From Actinomycetes bacterium (GTDB lineage: Bacteria > Actinomycetota > Acidimicrobiia > Acidimicrobiales > Ilumatobacteraceae): a stretch of DNA of 33,556 nucleotides. The notes beneath the pieces are model-generated. The model was not told the origin of the DNA and did not search any database. It saw only the letters and a list, made by a program, of their open reading frames with translations. The number at the start of each line of letters is the position of its first letter. Position 1 is the stretch's first letter. Both the position numbers and the translations under genes were made by a program. The stretch lies in assembly GCA_025359865.1 (NCBI GenBank), contig JANYDH010000199.1:1-33556 (forward strand), written 5' to 3'. Of the stretch, positions 26,086 to 33,342 are shown one piece after another.

Positions 26086-26981
26086 CCCATTGCCCGTAGG
26101 CCAGCGTCGAGCGTGGTCCACGGTGCCCAGGCCAGATGGATTCGGGCCCGGGTCGGCGACACCGAGATTCGCGCCAGATCGTCATCGCTCGTGGGAACCA
26201 GTTGCGGTGTCATCGCGTCCGGCCCGCCGATGGCCGCCCAGAGATCACGGATCGAAGTGAGCACACCGGTTCCGATGTTGACGACCAACCCGCTGCCGCG
26301 CTTGGCCGACCGGACGAGGGCGTCGACGGTGTCGTCGATGTACACGAAATCGCGTGCCTGGCGCCCGTCACCCACGAACGTCGGCGGTACGCCCGCCGTT
26401 CGCGCCGCGAACAACGCCGCGACCACCCCTCCGTCGGCCCGTTGCCGTGTGCCGTACACACTGGCAACGGCAAGCGCCGAGAACTCGACGTCGTACTGGC
26501 GACGATAGGCGGCCAACAGTTCAGCGACCGTCTGCGCGATCACGCCGCCAGCACCGACTGGTGCCCAGGCGCGGCCCTCCTTCACCGGCAACTCGCGCGC
26601 CGGAACCTCACCGTAGAGCGCCCCGGCCGGCAGCGTCGTCACCACCTTCCCGATGCCATGCGTGCGGGCGGCCTCGAGCAGATTGATCGTGCTCTGGACC
26701 GATCGTGCGAGCACCTGTGGCCCCGAGCGTCCGGGTGGCGACCAGCCGAGGTGAAAGATCACCTCCGGCTCGCGCATCGCCACCAGTGACACGAACTCGT
26801 CGGTGCCGGCGTCGAGGTGATGGATCTTCAGTTCTGCTCCGAGCGCACGAGCGTCGGCAAGATTGGCCAACGATCCGGTGGACAGATCGTCGACCACGTC
26901 CACCGTATGACGCTCGGCGAGTAATCGATCGACGAGGTGTGATCCGATGAACCCCGCGCCGCCGACGACCATCGTCCTCAC
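26079..26981 (-). CDS. NAD-dependent epimerase/dehydratase-family protein with altered active site
   Basis: An extended SDR-fold protein of 300 residues. Cofactor binding looks intact: GGAGFIGS (7-14), VDDLSTGS (30-37) and FHLGW (76-80). The substrate-side motif RQARDFVYIDDTVDA (207-221) is the one found in UDP-glucose 4-epimerase relatives. The catalytic region is abnormal: where the family has P-Y-G-x-S-K, this protein has P-V-G-A-G-G (141-146), so both the Tyr and the Lys are missing, and the upstream Ser/Thr segment reads TTLPAGALYG. It may bind a nucleotide sugar without turning it over, or use another mechanism. Start GTG at 26981; ATG at 26972 is an alternative. It follows the nucleotidyltransferase gene by 76 bp and is probably its last operon partner. 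Confidence 0.85.
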   Translation of the reverse strand: MRTMVVGGAGFIGSHLVDRLLAERHTVDVVDDLSTGSLANLADARALGAELKIHHLDAGTDEFVSLVAMREPEVIFHLGWSPPGRSGPQVLARSVQSTINLLEAARTHGIGKVVTTLPAGALYGEVPARELPVKEGRAWAPVGAGGVIAQTVAELLAAYRRQYDVEFSALAVASVYGTRQRADGGVVAALFAARTAGVPPTFVGDGRQARDFVYIDDTVDALVRSAKRGSGLVVNIGTGVLTSIRDLWAAIGGPDAMTPQLVPTSDDDLARISVSPTRARIHLAWAPWTTLDAGLRAMGR

Positions 26982-27057
26982 GGCGTGTCCAACGTGCGCA
27001 TCACTCCATCATCGCAGCAGGGCGCCAGTGCTGCGCAACACAACAGCATCACTGCGG

Positions 27058-28062
27058 TCAGGAGGCGTCTGGATCGGGTCGGCACGCACCCGACAACAAC
27101 TCCTCGGCTGCGACCACCCCGTCGGCTCCGATCACGCTGTCGACCACCCTGGCCCCCGCGCCAATGCGGCCCATCACGATGGATCCATCAACGTAGGCTC
27201 GTTGGCCCACCACGGCACCATCGAGCACGACCGACTCGACTACCACCGCGTCAGCTTCGACCCTGGCATGGGCGGCGACGAGCGACCGATCGATGGTGGC
27301 AGAGGCGTGGACGTCGGCATCGGCAGCGACCGGTTGGCACGAATCGTGCGGGCGGCCACCGGCCACGAGATCGAGATTTGCTGACAAATATAATGCCGGT
27401 GTACCTGTGTCGACCCAGTAGTCATCGGTGGCGAGGGCATACACGCCGCCGCTTTCGACGATGGCGGGAAATGTCACCCGTTCGATCGAGGCCTTCACAC
27501 CGAGCTCGATTCGCTGCAACACCGATGGTTCGAGCACATAGGTGCCAGCGTTGATCAGGTTGCTCGGTGCCGTCCCAGGAGCGGGCTTCTCGACGAATCG
27601 CTCGACCCGTCCGGCGGCATCGAGCGCCACGACACCGAAAGCAGACGGATCGTCGACGGCGATCAGGTGCAAGGTCGCCTCGGCCCCTCTGGCCCGGTGG
27701 AATGCAACCAACGCCGAGACATCGAGGTCGGTGAGCACATCACCGTTGGCCACCACGAAGGTGTCGTCGATGCCCGAGAACTCCGCCGCGAAACGGATCG
27801 CACCCGCGGTGTCGAGTGGTTCGGGTTCGACCGCGTAGTGGAGCGTGGCGCCCGCACACGTCCCGTCGGGAAACGCCTGGACGAACGGCTCGGGCTTGAA
27901 ACCCAACGCCAGGGTGACGTCGTCGACACCGCCACGAACGAGATTGGCGATCAGCCGCTGGATGATCGGCAGGTGACCCACCGGGAGCATCGGCTTCGGG
28001 ACGCTGTAGGTGAGCGGCCGCAACCGGGTACCAAACCCACCGACCAGCACAACCGCGCGCAT
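27058..28062 (-). CDS. Sugar-1-phosphate nucleotidyltransferase (ManC/RmlA-like) with C-terminal hexapeptide region
   Basis: Cytoplasmic enzyme that couples a sugar-1-phosphate with an NTP. The 334-residue product has the GGFGTRLRPL signature (8-17), PKPMLPVG (22-29), EPLDTAGA (81-88), NGD with the metal-binding Asp108, FVEKP (156-160) and NAGTYV (171-176). The last about 80 residues (from 250) show V/A-rich hexapeptide periodicity expected for a left-handed beta-helix. The actinobacterial homologue near fbiA is annotated as mannose-1-phosphate guanylyltransferase, which would fit manB and gmd here, but glucose- or other specificity is possible. Its ATG overlaps the stop of the upstream gene (TGATG), so translation is coupled. 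Confidence 0.9.
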   Translation of the reverse strand: MRAVVLVGGFGTRLRPLTYSVPKPMLPVGHLPIIQRLIANLVRGGVDDVTLALGFKPEPFVQAFPDGTCAGATLHYAVEPEPLDTAGAIRFAAEFSGIDDTFVVANGDVLTDLDVSALVAFHRARGAEATLHLIAVDDPSAFGVVALDAAGRVERFVEKPAPGTAPSNLINAGTYVLEPSVLQRIELGVKASIERVTFPAIVESGGVYALATDDYWVDTGTPALYLSANLDLVAGGRPHDSCQPVAADADVHASATIDRSLVAAHARVEADAVVVESVVLDGAVVGQRAYVDGSIVMGRIGAGARVVDSVIGADGVVAAEELLSGACRPDPDAS

Positions 28063-28916
28063 CAGCCGCCCGTTGTGGCCGTTGTGGCCGTTGTGGCCGT
28101 TGTGGCCGTTGTGGCCGTTGTGGCCGTTGTGGCACCTGTCGGCACCGTGGTCTCACCGGCACCGGCGACGACCGTGGATTGCGATGCACCGGTCGATGTG
28201 TCGGCAGCGCCGAGTGCAGGTAGGTCTTTCGCCCACGGCGGCATCACGATCTTGGTGCCTTTCGGTACGACGGCGATGGTGAACACCTGACCATTGGCAT
28301 CGATCGGGGTGTTGGCCAGATCGGTGATGTAGGTCTGGCCGTCGCCCGTATCGGTGTAGCTGTTCCATTTCACCACCTGGATCTGCACATCTTCGCCGTT
28401 GCACTTGAACTCGCCGGCTTTGTAGCTGGCACCGCCCTGATCAGCAGGAAGCGTCAGGTCATTGGTGTTCAACTTGACGCCGTAGACATCGAGAAAGACA
28501 CTCAGCCTGGCTCGGTCACCAACGGCCTTGGTACTGCTCGGGTGATAGTGAATGACCCCGTCACCATGGCTGTGAATACCGGTCGCCTGAAAAGCAACAT
28601 CGACAAAGACCTTCTGCCCCGTCTGCGGGTCGGTGGTCTGGTCTTCCTTCGTCCCGGTGAGCTTCGGCAACCACCCATCGCACACGTACATGCCGTACGC
28701 GGCGTGCCAGTGATCTCCCACCTGCGGCGGACGTGTACCGGGGTCGGGTCGGCTCTGGCGTGCGTAGACGATGGTGAGTAGACCCAATGCCACGATGACG
28801 AATACGGCAATGGGGAACAACGAACCGCCTTGGAAGCGCACCTTTTTGCCCTTGCCCCGTTGGGCGAGCTTGGCGACTTTCTTAGCGGACGCGGACGATG
28901 ATGAGGACGTGGCCAC
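28062..28916 (-). CDS. Membrane-anchored protein with conserved-looking His motifs and a Thr-Ala-Thr tail
   Basis: I do not recognise the function. The 284-residue product has a Ser/Lys-rich cytoplasmic start, one membrane helix (about 33-51) and an external domain. Two histidine clusters stand out: GDHWHAAYG (68-75) and GIHSHGDGVIHYHP (113-126), with Cys79 and Cys172 the only cysteines. Such spacing suggests a metal or redox site but no enzyme family is evident. The C-terminus is a low-complexity tail of seven Ala-Thr-Thr units coded by a 9-bp tandem array that runs into the stop codon. The start is GTG at 28916, with TAGGCT 9 nt upstream. It is translationally coupled to the nucleotidyltransferase gene, so a link to glycan assembly is plausible. 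Confidence 0.8.
   Translation of the reverse strand: MATSSSSSASAKKVAKLAQRGKGKKVRFQGGSLFPIAVFVIVALGLLTIVYARQSRPDPGTRPPQVGDHWHAAYGMYVCDGWLPKLTGTKEDQTTDPQTGQKVFVDVAFQATGIHSHGDGVIHYHPSSTKAVGDRARLSVFLDVYGVKLNTNDLTLPADQGGASYKAGEFKCNGEDVQIQVVKWNSYTDTGDGQTYITDLANTPIDANGQVFTIAVVPKGTKIVMPPWAKDLPALGAADTSTGASQSTVVAGAGETTVPTGATTATTATTATTATTATTATTGG
28072..28134. repeat. Seven tandem copies of GTTGTGGC(C/A) at a gene end
   Basis: Six perfect 9-bp units and one with a final A are present from 28072 to 28134. They encode Ala-Thr-Thr repeats in the minus-strand protein and end 8 bp from its stop codon. Copy-number change would keep frame. Confidence 0.92.
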
Positions 28917-28925
28917 GAGGGCAGG

Positions 28926-28931
28926 AGCCTA
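28926..28931 (-). promoter_or_regulatory. -10-like box TAGGCT before the His-motif protein
   Basis: TAGGCT on the minus strand ends 9 nt before the GTG at 28916. It would start a transcript for the His-motif protein, nucleotidyltransferase and epimerase genes, separate from the GT4 genes upstream. Confidence 0.4.
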
Positions 28932-28976
28932 GCGGTCACGACCGACGAATCTCCGTCGCTACGCCAGAGCAGACAA

Positions 28977-30230
28977 TCACGGAGCGATCAGTCTGCGAAT
29001 CAGCGCCTCATACGCCTGCGCAACAGCACGGGGCGACGCGGCACCCTCCACCCAAGCTCGACCCGCTGCACCCATTGCGCCCAGGGCCACCGGGTCGGTC
29101 AGCAACTGACGCACCGCCTCGATGAATTCGGCTTCCCGGTCGGGGGCCACAACCCTGCCTCCCCCGGAGGCCGACAGCATTCGTGGCACCTCGGTACCGG
29201 CGTCGATGGCAGCGAGCACCGGTCGGCCGGCAGCCAGAATCGAATACGTCTTCGATGGCACGCTGACGTTGCCCAACCCGGCGCGCAGCGGCACCACGTG
29301 CAGGTCGGCCGAAGCCAAGACCTCAGACAGCCGACCCTTTGGTTGATAGTCCGCGAAATACAGGTTCGCCAGATCGGCCGCCTGCCGTTGCAGTTCGACA
29401 CGAGCCGCGCCATCGCCATTGATCACTACGGCGACTTCGGGCATCGCTCGGGCAGTGGCGATGAGTAGTTCGAGCGATTGCGAGAACCCGACATTTCCCG
29501 CGTACATCACGACTGGTTCGTCGCCGATACCCAGTTCGCTCCTGTACTGCGTCATCCGGTCACCGGGAGTGATGAACGCAGTATCGACGAAGTTGGGGAT
29601 GACGTGAACCCGGCTTCGTCGTGAGGGCTTGACCTTTGCGGCGACGTTTGCCCGAAGGTCCTCGCTGAGTACCGTGACCGCTGCTGCCAGGCGATAGCTC
29701 ACGCGCTCGAGCAGGCGAGCAGCAGCAATGATCCGTCGATCGGTGATCGCTCCGGTTTGCACCGCCGCGTCGGGGAACACGTCTTGGATGTTGAACACGA
29801 GCGGCCCCCGGCGTACCACATGGGTGAGCCACCCAGTGAGGCCGAGTGTGAGCGGCGGCGACATTGCAATGACTGCGTCGACGCGACCACCACGCAACGA
29901 AGCGGCGCCTGCGAGTACGGAGAAACCGACAAACCCCGCGGCACGCCGCAACAGGTTCTTCTTGTCGCCACCGGGAAACGGGTGGATCCGGGTGATCGAG
30001 CCCCAAGCGGTGCGCTCGCGGCGCACCCACTGACGGATGGCGTCAGGTTGCCAGCCCGGCTCGATCCGGTGCTCTCGATACCACGGTAGGGCGCTGATCA
30101 CGTGCACCTCATGACCGAGCACGACGAGTTCCTCGACGAGTCGGCTGATCACCTCGCCCGTGGGGGCGGTGTCGGGGGCAAAGTGTGGGCACAACACCGC
30201 AAGCCGGAGCGGCTGAGCGACCCCGGTCAC
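28977..30230 (-). CDS. GT4-type glycosyltransferase (WcaI/WbuB-like)
   Basis: A 417-residue GT-B enzyme. The start 'LAVLCPHFAPDTAPTG' and the 'FPDAAVQTGA' segment are typical of the WcaI-like branch, which often acts early on lipid carriers. The donor domain contains 'MYAGNVGFSQSLE', 'VPSKTYSILAAGRPVLA' and a downstream G-G-G-R-V-V loop. The classic E-x7-E motif is not conserved in its usual form, as in other members of this branch. The GTG start at 30230 overlaps the stop of the upstream GT4 gene (GTGA). It is the last of three overlapping GT4 genes and is separated by 60 bp from the His-motif gene. Confidence 0.88.
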   Translation of the reverse strand: MTGVAQPLRLAVLCPHFAPDTAPTGEVISRLVEELVVLGHEVHVISALPWYREHRIEPGWQPDAIRQWVRRERTAWGSITRIHPFPGGDKKNLLRRAAGFVGFSVLAGAASLRGGRVDAVIAMSPPLTLGLTGWLTHVVRRGPLVFNIQDVFPDAAVQTGAITDRRIIAAARLLERVSYRLAAAVTVLSEDLRANVAAKVKPSRRSRVHVIPNFVDTAFITPGDRMTQYRSELGIGDEPVVMYAGNVGFSQSLELLIATARAMPEVAVVINGDGAARVELQRQAADLANLYFADYQPKGRLSEVLASADLHVVPLRAGLGNVSVPSKTYSILAAGRPVLAAIDAGTEVPRMLSASGGGRVVAPDREAEFIEAVRQLLTDPVALGAMGAAGRAWVEGAASPRAVAQAYEALIRRLIAP

Positions 30231-31381
30231 GTTCCCACCGCCTGCAGGTACGCCGTGTACAGCGCTTGACCCGACCGGTACGACGTAAACGCCTGCACAC
30301 GTTCACGGCCTGCAGCCACCAACTCATCACGATGTTGTCGCACCTCGTCGAGTGTGTCGGCCCATGCGTCGATGGACAGGGGCCTCACGATGGCAGCGTC
30401 GCCGGCTACGTCGGGCAGGCAGGTTGCATCGCTGCAAATCACCGGAGTGCCAAGGGCCATCGCCTCGATCAACGGGGCACCAAAACCCTCGTACTCACTG
30501 GGGAACACCAGCGCCGTGGCGATAGCAAGCAGCCCGTTGCGATCCGCGTCGGAGACCCGTCCCGGTCTCACGATCCGGTCGGATACGGTCGCGCCAGCGT
30601 TTCGGATGGCAGCCGCGAGATCGTCCTCGGCCCCACCAGCACCACCGAGTAACACCAGCCGAAGTGATGGGTCGGTCCATGGACCAGCCAGCAGATCGAC
30701 GAGGAACCGGTGGTTCTTGTGCGGATGAGTGATCGCCGGGTACACAAGTACCTGGCCTTCGCCAAGGCCAAACGTGCGCCTGAGCACAGGTCCGGGCGTG
30801 CGCTCGGCAAGCATCGCCGGCTCGTACCCGTGCGGCACCACAATCACGCGTTCCGGGGCGATACCAAAGTGTTCGATGACCGTGGCGCGCACGTACTCGC
30901 TGGGAACCGTCACCACGGCCGCCTCGCGCGCCGACCTCGGAATCATCGCATCGAGATACCGTCGTTTGACCGCGGAGAAATACTGCGGATAGGTGCGGTA
31001 CTGCAAGTCGTGGATCGTCAGCACGTACGGCCGCTGAGCGCGCGGCGGTGCGGTGCCGCCGCCGTGATGCACGAGTTGGTGCGCAGCGGTGCGTTTGCGT
31101 AGCCACCGTGTCTCGGAAACGACGCGCCGCCACCGACTTCGGCCATCGATTGGAGCTACGACAAATCGACCGACCGATTCGAGTTCTGGATGTGCAGCGT
31201 CGAACGCAAGCGACCCGTACATCGTGAGGTCGACGTCGACGCCCGTTTCGTCCAACCCAAGCAACTGCCGAACGAGGTACTGCTCCGACCCGCCGACCTG
31301 GCCGGGAACGCACCACATCAAGTTGACGGCAACGCGCAATCTGCTCGGTTCGACTACTGGCGCGGTACCACTCGATGTCAT
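30227..31381 (-). CDS. GT4-type glycosyltransferase (middle of three overlapping)
   Basis: A 384-residue GT-B enzyme. It has the N-terminal 'VNLMWCVPGQVGGSEQY' loop, the central 'TIHDLQYRTYPQYFS' block found in mannosyl- and rhamnosyltransferase-like members, 'YPAITHPHKNHRFLVDL' at the start of the donor domain and SEYEGFGAPLIEAMALGTPVI, including the E-x7-E pair. No membrane helix is evident. ATG at 31381 overlaps the stop of the preceding GT4 gene (ATGA). The three enzymes differ clearly from each other, so they likely add different sugars or linkages; specificity cannot be read from sequence. Confidence 0.9.
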   Translation of the reverse strand: MTSSGTAPVVEPSRLRVAVNLMWCVPGQVGGSEQYLVRQLLGLDETGVDVDLTMYGSLAFDAAHPELESVGRFVVAPIDGRSRWRRVVSETRWLRKRTAAHQLVHHGGGTAPPRAQRPYVLTIHDLQYRTYPQYFSAVKRRYLDAMIPRSAREAAVVTVPSEYVRATVIEHFGIAPERVIVVPHGYEPAMLAERTPGPVLRRTFGLGEGQVLVYPAITHPHKNHRFLVDLLAGPWTDPSLRLVLLGGAGGAEDDLAAAIRNAGATVSDRIVRPGRVSDADRNGLLAIATALVFPSEYEGFGAPLIEAMALGTPVICSDATCLPDVAGDAAIVRPLSIDAWADTLDEVRQHRDELVAAGRERVQAFTSYRSGQALYTAYLQAVGT

Positions 31382-32445
31382 CGCGCAACTTCACGGTACG
31401 CGGCAGCGGTCAGCGCCGCCGTGGCGGCCCAACTGAGCTTGTGCGCCCGGGCGAGACCCTTCGCCGAGAGCTCGGTACGGCGTGCTGCCGCCTCTTCGAT
31501 TCCGCGGGCAATGTCGGCCGGGTCCTTCGGCTGCACCAGCACAGCAGCGTTGCCTGCCGTCTCCTCGGTAGCCGTGCCCGCGCTGGTGACCACAGGGACG
31601 CCCTGCGCCATTGCCTCCAACACAGGCAGGCCATACCCCTCACGCTCGCTCGGGTAGCAGAACACGTGGGCACCCGCGTACATCGGGTTGAGATCCTCTT
31701 TGGGTACGAACCCGACGAACCGCACATCCGCCGACCGATCGATGTCGATCTCACCCCACCCGCCAGCACCAGCCACAACGAGCGGTACTGGGTCATCCAA
31801 CTGAGCCAAGGCAGCCACCAAACCGCGCAAGTTCTTGCGAGGTTCGACGGTGCCAACGAACAGCAAGTACCGCTCGGGCAGCGAATACAGCGCGCGGACC
31901 CGTTTTACCTCGGCGGGCGGTGCTTCGTCGACCTCCACACCGAGCGGCACCAGGCGCAGGCGCTCGGCACCGATGCCGGCGCTCAGACAATCGTCCATCG
32001 TGACCTGGCTGCTGCACAGCACCAGGTCGGCCCGCCGAACAATCTGGGCGAGGCTGTCAGTGAAGACGCGTACCCCATGACGTGTGAAGTGTCCAGGTTC
32101 GTGCAGGAACGCCAGGTCGTGCAGGGTCACCACCAACGGAGCGGCGGTGGGTGGTGGGATGATCGCCGTGGCATGCGTGACGTCGACTCGTCCCGTTGCA
32201 CGCTCGATGGCGGGGTGACCGAAACGCAGCCAGGCCTCGTACAACCAGGGCGAACCGAGTGACAGATGGGCAATTGGAATCGGTGGGGTCCACGGATCGG
32301 GCGGCAGGTGTTTGTGTCGGCCGGCGACGCCGATCAGACGGATGTCGTCGTGGCCCGCCATCGCCTGAGCAATCCGGACAGCGGCCACTGCAGTACCACC
32401 CGGCACCGCGTGCCAGCACTGTTCCAATGTGTAAGCGACTCGCAC
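31378..32445 (-). CDS. GT4-type glycosyltransferase (first of three overlapping)
   Basis: A 355-residue GT-B enzyme. The acceptor domain has 'GGTAVAAVRIAQAM' and 'TLHDLAFLHEPGHFT'; the donor domain has 'LLFVGTVEPRKNLRGLV', 'RFVGFVP' and SEREGYGLPVLEAMAQGVPVVTS with both glutamates of E-x7-E. It begins with GTG at 32445 and diverges from the DUF455 gene across a 75-bp promoter gap. No good Shine-Dalgarno or -10 box is obvious for it, unlike other first genes in the window. Together with its two downstream partners it likely builds a short side chain or repeat unit. Confidence 0.9.
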   Translation of the reverse strand: MRVAYTLEQCWHAVPGGTAVAAVRIAQAMAGHDDIRLIGVAGRHKHLPPDPWTPPIPIAHLSLGSPWLYEAWLRFGHPAIERATGRVDVTHATAIIPPPTAAPLVVTLHDLAFLHEPGHFTRHGVRVFTDSLAQIVRRADLVLCSSQVTMDDCLSAGIGAERLRLVPLGVEVDEAPPAEVKRVRALYSLPERYLLFVGTVEPRKNLRGLVAALAQLDDPVPLVVAGAGGWGEIDIDRSADVRFVGFVPKEDLNPMYAGAHVFCYPSEREGYGLPVLEAMAQGVPVVTSAGTATEETAGNAAVLVQPKDPADIARGIEEAAARRTELSAKGLARAHKLSWAATAALTAAAYREVAR

Positions 32446-32508
32446 GCCACCATCATGGCCGCGCCCGCTGCTCCTTCGATGGGTTCACGTTCCTGATCCT
32501 CGATGGAC

Positions 32509-32514
32509 TACCAT
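32509..32514 (+). promoter_or_regulatory. -10-like box TACCAT before the DUF455 gene
   Basis: TACCAT ends exactly 6 nt before the ATG at 32521, with a weak TTCACG 19 bp upstream as possible -35. This favours the ATG at 32521 over the one at 32503. Confidence 0.45.
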
Positions 32515-32520
32515 TTTCAC

Positions 32521-33327
32521 ATGCGCACACAGTTGCCACCTTCGGCCCTCGCTCGCGATGAACGGTTCCACCGAATCACGACCGAAGAGCGCTTCGCGGA
32601 CGAACGCCTCAACGGCGCTGGCGAGGACCGACGGATGGACCCGGCAAGTTCCGAGTCGGCCGATCGTGCCCGGCGCCAGATGCACGGCATCTTCGTCGGT
32701 GAGATCCAAGCCCTCGAAGGCGCAGGACGCACGGCGTTCGACTACGACACCTCCGAGACTCCATTCGCAATGAAACTCGACATGGCTCGACAGTGCTGGG
32801 ACGAGGCCCGCCATGTCGAGATCAGCCTGCTGCTCGGTGATCACATGGGCACCGACGTCGGCGAGTACAGCGAGGCTGTGACGTTGTTCGAGGCCGCCTG
32901 CCACCCGGATCCCGTGTTTCGCCTCGCGGGCGTCAACCGCGCCCTCGAGGGATTGGCCATCGACGTGTTCACCACCATGCGCGACTTCGCGATCGAGATG
33001 AACGACCAGGTGCTGTACTTCGCCGAAGACTGGATGCTCGCCGACGAGGTGACACACGTCAAGATGGGCAGCAACTGGCTGCGCGAGATCACCAAGAACG
33101 ACAAGGAGCGCCAAACTCAGGCGTTGGAGTTCCAGCGCACCGTTGACGGCTTGTTCAACTTTCGTGGCATGCGTGGCGAGGGTCGCGAAGCCTCCATCCG
33201 CCTGGCGCGCAAGTTTCGCGAGATGGCCGGGTTCGCCACCGAGGAGATCGACGAGATCGCGGCGATGGCCACCGCCGACCGCGAAGCTCGCCTCGCCGCG
33301 TCGTCTGCGACAGCCACCGCGATCTGA
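32521..33327 (+). CDS. DUF455 family ferritin-like protein
   Basis: A 268-residue helical protein of the ferritin-like superfamily. Likely di-iron ligands are visible in family positions: Glu61 or Glu66 in GEIQALE, Glu95 and His98 in DEARH, Glu143 in ALEG, and Glu176 and His179 in DEVTH. Related domains include the tRNA hydroxylase MiaE and other carboxylate-bridged di-iron oxidases, but the reaction of DUF455 proteins is not known to me. The ATG at 32521 is preferred from -10 spacing; an ATG at 32503 adds six residues, including two His. It stands alone on the plus strand among sugar genes and ends 15 bp from the convergent rmlD-like gene. Confidence 0.87.
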   Translation: MRTQLPPSALARDERFHRITTEERFADERLNGAGEDRRMDPASSESADRARRQMHGIFVGEIQALEGAGRTAFDYDTSETPFAMKLDMARQCWDEARHVEISLLLGDHMGTDVGEYSEAVTLFEAACHPDPVFRLAGVNRALEGLAIDVFTTMRDFAIEMNDQVLYFAEDWMLADEVTHVKMGSNWLREITKNDKERQTQALEFQRTVDGLFNFRGMRGEGREASIRLARKFREMAGFATEEIDEIAAMATADREARLAASSATATAI

Positions 33328-33342
33328 CGCCCGCGACGAGCC

